From assembly GCA_964019425.1 (NCBI GenBank), contig OZ025825.1, positions 441,001 through 505,000 of the forward strand: a DNA stretch of 64,000 nt, given 5' to 3'. Under the pieces are notes generated by a model. The model was given only the letters and a program-made list of their open reading frames with translations. It was not told the origin of the DNA and ran no database searches. The position numbers and the translations under genes are program-made. Shown in pieces: positions 19,801 to 27,600 of the stretch; position 1 is the stretch's first letter, and each line of letters opens with the position of its first letter. The stretch comes from Flectonema sp. DT1601. Its lineage: Eukaryota; Euglenozoa; Diplonemea; Diplonemida; Diplonemidae.

Positions 19801-20710
19801 AACGTTACCTCCTGTCGACATGGTAATCAACTGCGATGGCTCCTACTCTGCTTCCGGCGCGGCCGGTGCGGCTCATATTGCCAAGTCACGTAGCGGCCTT
19901 CGATCTGCTTACGCGTCTAGGCTTTATCAAGCTGACTGCAGCTACAGGGCTGAACAACATGCTCTGAAGAACGCGGCTAGACATCTGAGAACAGTGTTTA
20001 GCAAAGATCCTTCAATGAGATCTGTAAGGTTATTCACGGACTCAAAATCCCTTCTGGATGAACTGCTGGGTGGAAGGTGCAGACAGAGGAATACTGAGTC
20101 CCTCAAGATACTAGAATACCTGCGCATGTGTGAGATGAAAGTGCATTTGCAATTCATCCCCTCGCACATTGGAATCGAGTTTCACGATGAAGTTGACGCG
20201 CTTGCAAAGGAAGCAGCGCACAACAAGAACATCCGACCTGTGCTAGTCAAAGGCACTTATTTCTCGCGATCATCACATGTTAAGCGCTGCATCAAGAAGG
20301 ATCTGCTTAACGTGAGTGGTTACACCTGCTACAAACACCTCATCGGAGGCCGTTCCGTTAAATACCCTCCTGGGATGGAAAGAGCCGACGAGATACGGAT
20401 AGCGAACTTCCGGACAGGATGTCACCCGCTAATTCAGAACTGGCGCAAGACGATCGACTGCCCATTTTGTGGCGAACCGTCCTCACAGGTTCACCTGCTA
20501 CAGGGATGTCAATCTCCCAAACTCGACTCGGCCAGGTTCAAAATCCTGGGCTTCTCAACACTGACCGGCAAGTGGGATCGCGATCGAGAACTTATTATTG
20601 CCAACGAAATTCCTAACCTTGAAGCTCTCTTCACTTTGGCGTGGCTTCCATCACTCGCGTTGATCATAAGGTGGATGGAACAAACATCTAACCTTAGACT
20701 TTGGAAGTAA
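16799..20710 (+). CDS. LINE A1 ORF2 polyprotein: 2A, APE endonuclease, RT, RNase H, CCHC
   Basis: Frame after the ORF1 stop, 1303 codons. If 2A acts, ORF2 protein starts at the Pro of 16904. APE: SWNCRS, CLQETW, AGDFNAHH, SPDVIFF, GSDHRPL. RT: SFRPITLTSVVGK, SFDFTAAFDRINH, GVPQGSILGPLLYL, LYADDTA. RNase H: INCDGSYS, YRAEQHAL, FTDSKSLLDE, PSHIGIEFHDEVD. The C-terminal knuckle is CPFCGEPSSQVHLLQGC. A ~90-residue insertion with a PDZ-like hairpin (GETILEVDGTPIK) lies between the RT palm and SVKYLGVHID. The first ATG after the stop, at 16949, is inside the APE domain and past its first catalytic Asn, so AUG initiation there would give a damaged enzyme. Ends TAA. Confidence 0.88.
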   Translation, partial: LDEDDDDLNPTNSLTEKNTARELLLQAGDVERNPGPDDSLISLLSWNCRSMGNKGAYIHKLLNAYAPDVLCLQETWTKDVVSHTDYFTYRNDRATRGGGVITMVKKCHTQQRSDIVLPPHLNDVEVVKVNIGGKIDILNIYAPPGCKIRKSDLPVSTKAIVAGDFNAHHPVWSSKSTPAGSTLHEWAAHNDLLVANKMGSITRPFPNIPGGGTSPDVIFFQNSMILEEFSVIREDNKHGSDHRPLYTVLDPMCQLTRATIGSKKRVVWDFKSTDWNCFGNMLDKRIRKSKLSNDATANAKLFNNILHEVAAKFIRRRVLFKGKRRRKWKTSTPDSAKSKGVHLRDQLDKGNNFAFAFKKIKELQQDAGKDISVNNISDCDLPSAFLDLFVSKSEILSLEAPALSEGDNEMDICCDFTMAEIEAAIKNLKTRKAAGPDGVHNEMIKNFTPATVEYLLRIINTSWKTSKVPYQWKQGLIKPMFKAGKPRNELKSFRPITLTSVVGKLAERLVYDRLMHWLTKHSSLSPLQAGFRRGRNTCEQITVLVDAVVRMHMKRKRSVFLSFDFTAAFDRINHKILLLKLVKMGVPNVIIRWITDFLTNRKVRVEANGYLSEFRTLAKGVPQGSILGPLLYLIYVDDLCKILELEKETTTSALYADDTACVVSGHNMEEALSNAQIILDKVDQWCSDNDMALSVSKTCALKMIVRTKDTILNDTCNRELLFSRSVVENVIKMDYSDIEKSINLNSSRPMLQSGETILEVDGTPIKTQDELDNVMLRNIVLEDNVMVVKARFKTAFLLPIVDSVKYLGVHIDDRLTFHKQVAKIHEELKKGISLLQCLQPYDLDYKTLNMVKNLYVTAIISYALDSFGWLISNSVDSIDFELRKVARLVTGCSRCTPRELLLWEADMLPFKRQIEKQTKIAYYRYKAMTWIPSTNRLASTQSYWAGLLPGIDSQRESQCLVQPDSMEPWVSPTNLRISNGCGFPKSANPAVDKEKFMSYIGTLPPVDMVINCDGSYSASGAAGAAHIAKSRSGLRSAYASRLYQADCSYRAEQHALKNAARHLRTVFSKDPSMRSVRLFTDSKSLLDELLGGRCRQRNTESLKILEYLRMCEMKVHLQFIPSHIGIEFHDEVDALAKEAAHNKNIRPVLVKGTYFSRSSHVKRCIKKDLLNVSGYTCYKHLIGGRSVKYPPGMERADEIRIANFRTGCHPLIQNWRKTIDCPFCGEPSSQVHLLQGCQSPKLDSARFKILGFSTLTGKWDRDRELIIANEIPNLEALFTLAWLPSLALIIRWMEQTSNLRLWK
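16862..16906 (+). other. 2A ribosome-skipping peptide (A1)
   Basis: Encodes ELLLQAGDVERNPGP, matching the D-x-E-x-N-P-G-P core of 2A peptides. Separation would fall between Gly (16901-16903) and Pro (16904-16906). It lies directly before the APE domain, as in L1Tc/ingi LINEs, where 2A activity is known. Confidence 0.88.
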
Positions 20711-20879
20711 AGTAGGTGACATGTAGTCGCCAATATCAATTTGTTATTATTTTAGTATTTTCATCATTATCAATCATCTCCTGGTTGGGTAACTGCACAT
20801 CACCTTCGGTGTTGTCGCAGTGTCTCATCCAACACTCCTGTCTCCTTCTTCTCCTATTCTCCTTATAAATTTCTCTTGA

Positions 20880-20930
20880 GGGCAGGCCTTCGGGCTGTTC
20901 AAGTGGTCTTTGACCACCGCTCTAGTTATA
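20880..20930 (+). other. 3' UTR hairpin shared by L-A and L-C
   Basis: GTGGTC-TTT-GACCAC lies inside the A1 3' UTR. The same position in both L-C copies reads GTGGTC-TTT-GGCCAC, with the stem kept (G-U pair). Conserved while the flanks differ, so it may be the RT recognition structure. Confidence 0.5.
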
Positions 20931-21221
20931 TGCTCGATTCTTTGTTTTTCCTTATCGATGGTAGGAATGGTAACCGAATTAGCTTCATGTGTCCAATTTC
21001 AAGGACGCGTGACCATTTATTTTTTTTTTCCGTTGCCGCTCTTCTTACGTCCTCAGGCGGAGCCTACCTACGTTTCCCATGTTTTCCAATTTGTCAGACT
21101 TAAATCAAAAGAAAGTATAAAAGAAAGACAAAACAAAGAAGTGAAAAGAACAAAAACAAAGAGTCTGGAAGCACAGACGAGTGTAACCAAAAAAAAAAAA
21201 AAAAAAAACTCGGCTTATTTT

Positions 21222-21455
21222 GGGGGCGTCATAGTGCAGTGGATGGGGTGGTGCCCCCGCACCCAATCGGCCTCGGTTCGAACCCCGCTGTACGCACCGC
21301 GCCTCACAGCGCAATCAGTTTCCGTGTCGCATCCCCCATTGTCTCGAAAAAGTGAACGGCCACCCAGTAAGGGCAGCGCCTAAGCAATTATAGTAGTAAC
21401 AAAAAGAAGGAGAAACACAGTAGTGAAACACTCAAAAAAAAAAAAAAAAAAAAAA
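21222..21455 (+). mobile_element. tRNA-derived SINE-like element with a tail segment shared with L-B
   Basis: Starts with a tRNA-like head (A box TAGTGCAGTGG, B box GGTTCGAACCC; the acceptor stem is mostly but not fully paired), followed by a body containing a ~20-bp stretch (CGCGCCTCACAGCGCAATCA) found with one change near the 3' end of every L-B/L-D LINE. It ends in a 22-nt A run (21434-21455). The next LINE, C1, begins immediately after. It may be a SINE mobilised by L-B, or a decayed tRNA gene with a LINE tail attached. Confidence 0.6.
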
Positions 21456-24400
21456 GGACGGCTGCGGCCGACAAAAAATTGTAGGGATGAAGCAAGAGGA
21501 CGACCAGCTAACCGGACGCTCTCTAGCAAACAAAGGAACAAGCTTGCTCACACGATCAACGGAAATGGGCCTAAGATAGAAGAAAGGGAAAGGCTGGACC
21601 GAGACAACACCCGGGTAGACCGGGGAGAAACGAGGAAGAAACCGGCGGAGAGGAGACTCAAGAAGCAGCAAGAGGACCAGGAGGAAGAGAGGAAGGAGCT
21701 GCTCAGCAAACATGAGCTCCTTGAAGCACAACAAAAGAAGCTGGACGAGCAGCACAGGCAGCAACAATTAGATCTCTTTCAGGAAAAGCTCCAACTGGAA
21801 CAAGACTTGGAGGATCACAAGAATCAACAAGTGGAGAAACAACAACTACTGGAACAACAACACCAGCAGCAGCAGCTTGAGCTTCACCAAACGAAGCATC
21901 AGATGCAACAGGAACTGGAGAACCAACAACAACAACAGCATGAAAAGCAACAACAGCAGCAACAGCAACTTGATCATCAAGTCCAACAGCAGCAGGAAAT
22001 TCAACAGCAGCAGCAACAGCAACTTGATCATCAAGTCCAACAACAGCATCTAAACCATCAACAGAGCCAAGAACTATTTAACCAACAACAGCAAGAATTG
22101 CTTAAGTTCAAGGCAGACCTCCAACAAAAACAGGAGATAATCCTGAACCAACAGCAGCAACTCGAACAGCAGCACAGCAAGGAGAAGGATATCGAGAGAG
22201 AGTCTCTCCGCAGGAGAAGATGTCAACTCGAGGAAGACCACCGTCAACAGCAACTTGAACAGTCCAGGATTCAACAGGAACTGCAACTGCAACAGACAAG
22301 CCTGGAGGAAAAACAGCATCTGCTACAACAGCAATTTAATGTGGAATTGGAAAAGGGTAAACTGGAGTTACTGGACTTACAGCAACAACTGGAGAAGAAA
22401 AACCAGGAAGGTCTGAAGGAGCAGGAGGTGGCTCTACAGCTTAAACAACGGCTGCTTATCGAACAGCACAACAAGGAGAAGGAGGACGGGAAGCAGGAGT
22501 TATTGGTCCTGCAACAGCAACTAAGCGAGCAACGTCTGCATGATCAGCAGCAACAGCAACAGAGAAGCGAGGAGTTAAAGAAGCAAGAAGAAGACCTCGA
22601 ACTTCAACGACTCCAACTGCAACGCCAGCAGGAGGATGAAATGGAGAAGGGCAGATATGAGCTCCAGAGTCTCAGGGACATGCTGGGTATGGAGTTTGAG
22701 GAACAGAAGACGTCACTAAAAATCCAAGGGGATAATCTTCGCCATCAGCAACAACAGCTCCAGCAACAACAGCAAATCTTCCAAGAAAAAGAAGAACGAC
22801 TTGATCAGTACTACGTACACCAGCCTTATGCCACCGACACCAACTCCCACTACCAACTTCCTCAAGACCCCCGGTTTGATGAACTTCAGAGGGAGCTACG
22901 TCAGGAACGGGCTGAGAAAGGAGAACTTAGGGAGCTGCTGAAATCTCTTCAACACCAACTGAAGGAAATGACGCAAGAACTTAACTTGCAGAGAATGGAA
23001 GCTCAGGAGCAAAGGGAGGCTGCCAAGAAAGAGTCACTAGGAATGCAAGCTCGCTACCTGCAGGAATTACAAGCGGAGAGAGCTCAGGTGAAGGAGCTCA
23101 ATCACTTGAGGGCGGATGAAGATGATGTTGCGATGGCAGTCGTACAACGGGAAGTCGCATCGGATGAGAATCTCCATCTGAATATGATGCGTGAACTGGA
23201 AGGGGACAGGAAAAAGAGCTCGAAGGTAATTACTGAAGCTCAACTGTCTGAGAGGGAGGGTCTTAGGACTCAGATGACGAAGGAGGAGGGTAAGCTTGCA
23301 CTCGTTCAAGGCAAGTTCGAAAATGATGCCCTGAAGGAGGAGGCTTTGGTGACGAGACTGGAGCTGGTGCCGGAGTACTGGCCGGATAACATGGTGTTAT
23401 CAGAGGCTAGCTACAAGGCTGGTGGGAGAGGAGTGTACCTCACAACCACGAAGGAAGTAAGAAGGAGAATGGCTGGGGCTGAGCTGGGTGCCTGGGAATC
23501 GCTGACCTTGGTCACGTTGTTTCCCCCTACGGATAAAGCGAAGGAAGTGCAGGTCGTGTTGAAGGTGAAGACTGACGATGGGGTGAAGAGATCTCTGAGG
23601 AGGCTGTGGCTATCAGCCCTGGGTAGGGAGGTCCTCCCAAAAGGAACGGATATCAGTGCGACGGTGAGAACGAGGGAACTGGTTGCTCGGTTGGACAAGA
23701 GATGGGCCGAGGAGAAGAGATGGTTGGAGGTGAAGCGTTCTCCGATGAAACTATCCCAGGAACTGAAGAAGTTACCGGGGTACGTTGATACCTACAACGC
23801 TAGAGTAGGTGATCAACAAATAACGGTCATGCTGCGGGTAAAGGAAACGGAGGTGACGAACTTCCTCAGGGAGTCAGGGAAGGAGGGCACCTTTACCAAA
23901 GAAAGAGATCACCTGGATGAGAAGGCAGTGAAGGCATCTGTTCTGTGGCTGCCGAAGGATGACACCCTCAGTTTGGCGAGAGACAAGGCGGAAGAAGTTG
24001 AGGGAGGTCTAGGGTTAGTGCTTAACGAGTATGGCCTTGGTATAAGGGTTAACAGTTGGCATGAGAAGGCTGCGAGGGAGATGTTGCACCTGCCGGCGAA
24101 ACTTCCGGAGACCAGGATCTCGGGGATCCCAATAGGAACTTCGACGGATGAAGCGGTGAAATACCTCATCTCGAGGGAAGGATGGGAGGTGAGGAAGATG
24201 AAGGATGGTGTTCGGAACGGGATGCGGTGGATGGTCGTGCGTGGTCCCGAGAGGGATGGCGAGACTGTCACCATCGACGGAGTCCTTTGTCTACTCGAGC
24301 CGATGAAGAAGAAGGTGGTTGCTCCTGTGAAGTCGGTCAAAGTAGCCCCGAAGGTGAAGGAACAGAAGCCGGAAAAGCGAAGGGATCCTTCGGAGGGCAC

Positions 24401-24656
24401 GGACAAGTGGTATACGCGTGTGGAATTCATTGCGTACCACGGTAAGAAGAAGGGAATCCGTCTGTGGGGGGAGGCATCGCAGAACGCACAGGAAGCTTCG
24501 GTGAAGCTGGAATCGGTATCGACCCCTGAACAGCAGAAACAGAACAAGAAGGAAAAGAATACACCTCCAAAGAATGATGAACGGAAGAAGTGTTCAGTCG
24601 AGGATAGACTGGAACGTCTTGAGCGTCTGCTCTTGTCGCTTGTAGGGAGCAAGTGA
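21456..24656 (+). CDS. LINE C1 ORF1: long Gln-rich coiled-coil protein
   Basis: About 1066 codons with no stop; no ATG in frame until 21903. The first ~60 residues are basic. Residues ~60-470 form one very long Gln/Glu/Leu heptad coiled coil with poly-Gln runs (CAG/CAA at 21,850-22,040 and later). The C-terminal third (from ~23,300) holds globular modules, including LGLVLNEYGLGIRV and a last module ending TIDGVLCLLEP. These align in pattern with the ORF1 cores of L-A and L-B. A trimerising coiled coil followed by RNA-binding modules is the usual plan of LINE ORF1 proteins, but this coil is unusually long. The final 30 residues form another helix. Stop is TGA. Confidence 0.82.
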   Translation, partial: GRLRPTKNCRDEARGRPANRTLSSKQRNKLAHTINGNGPKIEERERLDRDNTRVDRGETRKKPAERRLKKQQEDQEEERKELLSKHELLEAQQKKLDEQHRQQQLDLFQEKLQLEQDLEDHKNQQVEKQQLLEQQHQQQQLELHQTKHQMQQELENQQQQQHEKQQQQQQQLDHQVQQQQEIQQQQQQQLDHQVQQQHLNHQQSQELFNQQQQELLKFKADLQQKQEIILNQQQQLEQQHSKEKDIERESLRRRRCQLEEDHRQQQLEQSRIQQELQLQQTSLEEKQHLLQQQFNVELEKGKLELLDLQQQLEKKNQEGLKEQEVALQLKQRLLIEQHNKEKEDGKQELLVLQQQLSEQRLHDQQQQQQRSEELKKQEEDLELQRLQLQRQQEDEMEKGRYELQSLRDMLGMEFEEQKTSLKIQGDNLRHQQQQLQQQQQIFQEKEERLDQYYVHQPYATDTNSHYQLPQDPRFDELQRELRQERAEKGELRELLKSLQHQLKEMTQELNLQRMEAQEQREAAKKESLGMQARYLQELQAERAQVKELNHLRADEDDVAMAVVQREVASDENLHLNMMRELEGDRKKSSKVITEAQLSEREGLRTQMTKEEGKLALVQGKFENDALKEEALVTRLELVPEYWPDNMVLSEASYKAGGRGVYLTTTKEVRRRMAGAELGAWESLTLVTLFPPTDKAKEVQVVLKVKTDDGVKRSLRRLWLSALGREVLPKGTDISATVRTRELVARLDKRWAEEKRWLEVKRSPMKLSQELKKLPGYVDTYNARVGDQQITVMLRVKETEVTNFLRESGKEGTFTKERDHLDEKAVKASVLWLPKDDTLSLARDKAEEVEGGLGLVLNEYGLGIRVNSWHEKAAREMLHLPAKLPETRISGIPIGTSTDEAVKYLISREGWEVRKMKDGVRNGMRWMVVRGPERDGETVTIDGVLCLLEPMKKKVVAPVKSVKVAPKVKEQKPEKRRDPSEGTDKWYTRVEFIAYHGKKKGIRLWGEASQNAQEASVKLESVSTPEQQKQNKKEKNTPPKNDERKKCSVEDRLERLERLLLSLVGSK

Positions 24657-24660
24657 CTTG
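24654..24660 (+). promoter_or_regulatory. candidate readthrough stop UGA-CUUG between ORF1 and ORF2 (C1)
   Basis: TGACTTG at the end of ORF1. ORF2 with its 2A is in the same frame and lacks an AUG until 24951. The arrangement repeats that of A1, with a less optimal but similar UGA-CU context. Confidence 0.55.
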
Positions 24661-27600
24661 ACGGGCGGGATTGGGCGGAAACGCGAAGGCGTCTTCTGCT
24701 ACTGGCGGGTGACGTAGAGAGGAATCCGGGACCGAGACGCCGTCATGATGGACCCACTTCGGAGCTGCGAGTTATCAGCTGGAACTGCAGAACGATCAAC
24801 GGAAGAGAGGAGTTCATAGGAAATATCCTGGGAAAGTACAGCCCTGATGTATTATGCCTGCAGGAAACCTCAGTTCGGAAGCCTCTATATCACTGGAATT
24901 ACATCACGTACAGGAGAGATAGACCGGGTAGAGGTGGCGGTATAATCACCATGGTGAAGAGAGGCCTTCAGCATGCTTGCTATGAAGTCTGTATCCCTTC
25001 GGTTAGAGGAATTGTTGAGACATTGGGTGTCAGGATTAATGATGAGATAAATGTTCTTAACGTGTATTCGCCGCCAAGTTCTAAGATAGATTTTGATCTC
25101 TTCCCTTTGAAGCGTGATGAAAGGTTTATATTTGCTGGTGACTTCAATGCCCATCATAAACTCTGGTCGAAGAAGACGGATACGAAGGGCTGCCAGCTTC
25201 TGGAGTGGTGCAGATCTAATAACCTTCTAATTGCAAACGATCCGGGATTTGTGACGTTGCCGAGACACGGGACTTCGCCGGATGCAATCCTACACCACGA
25301 GGAGTTACTACTACTACACTTCGGGCTAATAGGTGATGGCACTGAACATGGATCTGATCACTTACCTCTTGCTGCTGTCTTTGATACGTTCTCACCTCTG
25401 GAAACAGTTAACAACCAGGCATCGAAAAAATCAGTCTGGGACTTTAATACAGCTGATTGGCACTCGTTCCGTCATGATTTGGATTACCGATTTAGCAAGG
25501 TGAACAGTCCTCCGAAGGTGGGTATCAGAGCGGCAACATTTAACCGTATCCTGCTTCATGTGGCGAAGAAGAACATCCGCAGAAGGCTCAGGATCCAGGG
25601 TAAGAGGAGGAGAATGTGGAATTCCTCAACCCCTGAGACCAAACAAGCGAAGGGAAAATTCGTTGCTGAGAAACTTGCACAAGGTGAAGGTTTTGCATTC
25701 GCCTTTAAGAAGATTAAGGACTTGGATGCCGATGGGGGACAGGACGTCCAAATCCCTGAATTCAGTGAGGACCAACTCCCCAGTAAATTTCTCGATCAGT
25801 TCGTTAAGACCTCTGTCAGGAAACAACTGAAATCTTCGAAGCTGAAGCCAAGTGATTACGTAGGTGCTTGTGGACCTCTGGTGATGTCTGAGCTTGAGCG
25901 CGCCATCAAGAAGGTTAAAACTGGTAAGGCTCCTGGTCCTGATGGAATCCACGGGGCGATGCTGAAGAACCTTTCTGCAACCGGTAGACGTTTTCTCTTA
26001 GCGGTGTTCAACGACTCCTGGCTCTCAGCTAGAGTTCCGAAGGTCTGGAAAGAGGGTATGATCAAACCGGTATACAAACCGGGTAAACCCAAAGAAAAGC
26101 TATCCAGCTACAGACCGATCACGTTGACATCTGTAGTCGGTAAAATGCTTGAACGGATAATTTACGACAGGCTAATGTATTGGTTGACGTCAAATAATGC
26201 CTTGTCCTCCATTCAGGCAGGTTTCAGAAGGGGTAGGAATACTTGCGAGCAAATCTCACTGCTGGTCAATGCGCTTCATGGTGCGAGAAAAGGTGGCAAG
26301 AGTTCGATACTGCTCTCTTTCGACTTCACTGAGGCATTTGATAGGATAAATCATGTTAAACTGATTGCTAAAATGGTGACGATGGGGATTCCTTCACCAT
26401 TCATCGGATGGGTCGTTAACTTTCTGACGCGAAGGAAGGCAAAGGTTAGTGTCAATGGCAATCTGAGCGCATACAGAACTGTGACGAAAGGTGTTCCGCA
26501 AGGGTCGATTGTTGGGCCTCTCCTTTATCTGATATATGTCGACGACCTGGCTAAGAAACTTGAGAAGACCGGATGTGTTTCAGCACTCTACGCAGACGAC
26601 ACAGCTTGTGTGGTCTCGAATAAGGATTTTAAAGTAACTTACCGGATGGCGCAATTGGTCCTCGGGTTAGTAGATCGTTGGTGCAAAGATAATGACATGG
26701 CACTGTCGGTTTCGAAGACCTGCGGGATGCCGGTGGACTGTCCTAGGAATATGTATTGGAGACTGGGATTCCCCAGAACGTCAGGAGAGAACTTCTTTCG
26801 GATCAGTAGGGAGGAACTGGCTGGGATGATTCGGTCAAATGAAGAAGGTAGGCCATTACTTGGAAATGGGGCGATGATCCTCAAGCTGGGTGATACGGAG
26901 GTTACGAAGGCAAGTGAACTTCTTGAACTGATGCCAGTGGGTCCGGATCCGACCTGGGTGAAGTTGCTGACTGCCGTACTCATGCCGATGGTGGATAGTG
27001 TTAAGTACTTGGGTGTCCATATTGACGATGACCTTACATATGGTACACAAGTGGATAAACTACTGGATGAGACGAGGAAGGGACTTGTTCTGCTTCGAAA
27101 GTTGGAGCTATTCAACTTTGATTTCAAAACGCTGAACATGATCAAGAACTTATACATCCTCTCAAGGATTCTGTATGGGCTTGAGAGCTATGGACCTTTC
27201 CTGACAGATGAACAGCTTAAACCTATTGACCTGAATCTGAGGAAGATAGCTAGAAAGATCACCGGCTGCGGCTTCAACACAAGGTCCCTTCCGTTACTGT
27301 GGGAGGCGAACATACTACCGATGAGACTGCAGATTGAGAAGCAAGCCAGGATTGCTTTATTTAGGTATCGGTCACTGGATTGGGTTCCTTCTACGAAGGG
27401 AATCGCTAGTGGAACTTGGAGTTCAACTTTACCGGCCGAGGACCGTAATATGGAGATCCAGGGGATTGTCATGCCTGACAGCATCGAGCCATGGATAGAT
27501 GTTCCGAACCTGGAGATATCTTGCGGATATGGACATTCGAAGACCGGTGTTGCTGAAGTGGACAAGGCTAAGTTCGAGGAGTACTGCAGCGAACTTAGGC

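Larger units (their letters stand above)
15074..21208 (+). mobile_element. LINE A1 (L-A family), complete copy
   Basis: Apparently full-length APE-type LINE with RNase H: short 5' UTR, ORF1 (15149-16798), in-frame UGA, 2A peptide, ORF2 (to 20710), ~480-bp 3' UTR and a poly(A) tail (21189-21208). Both ORFs are undamaged, so the copy looks young. ORF2 domain order (APE, RT, RNase H, CCHC) fits the I/ingi superclade. The 3' end stops 13 nt before a tRNA-like sequence. Other L-A pieces are at 11746, 11997 and 39477. Confidence 0.88.

Noticed and set aside
16796-24656. UGA as a sense codon in this organism
   Set aside because: Thousands of codons in LINE and host frames use TGG for Trp and contain no internal TGA; only the two ORF1/ORF2 junctions have one, so a general code change is not supported.
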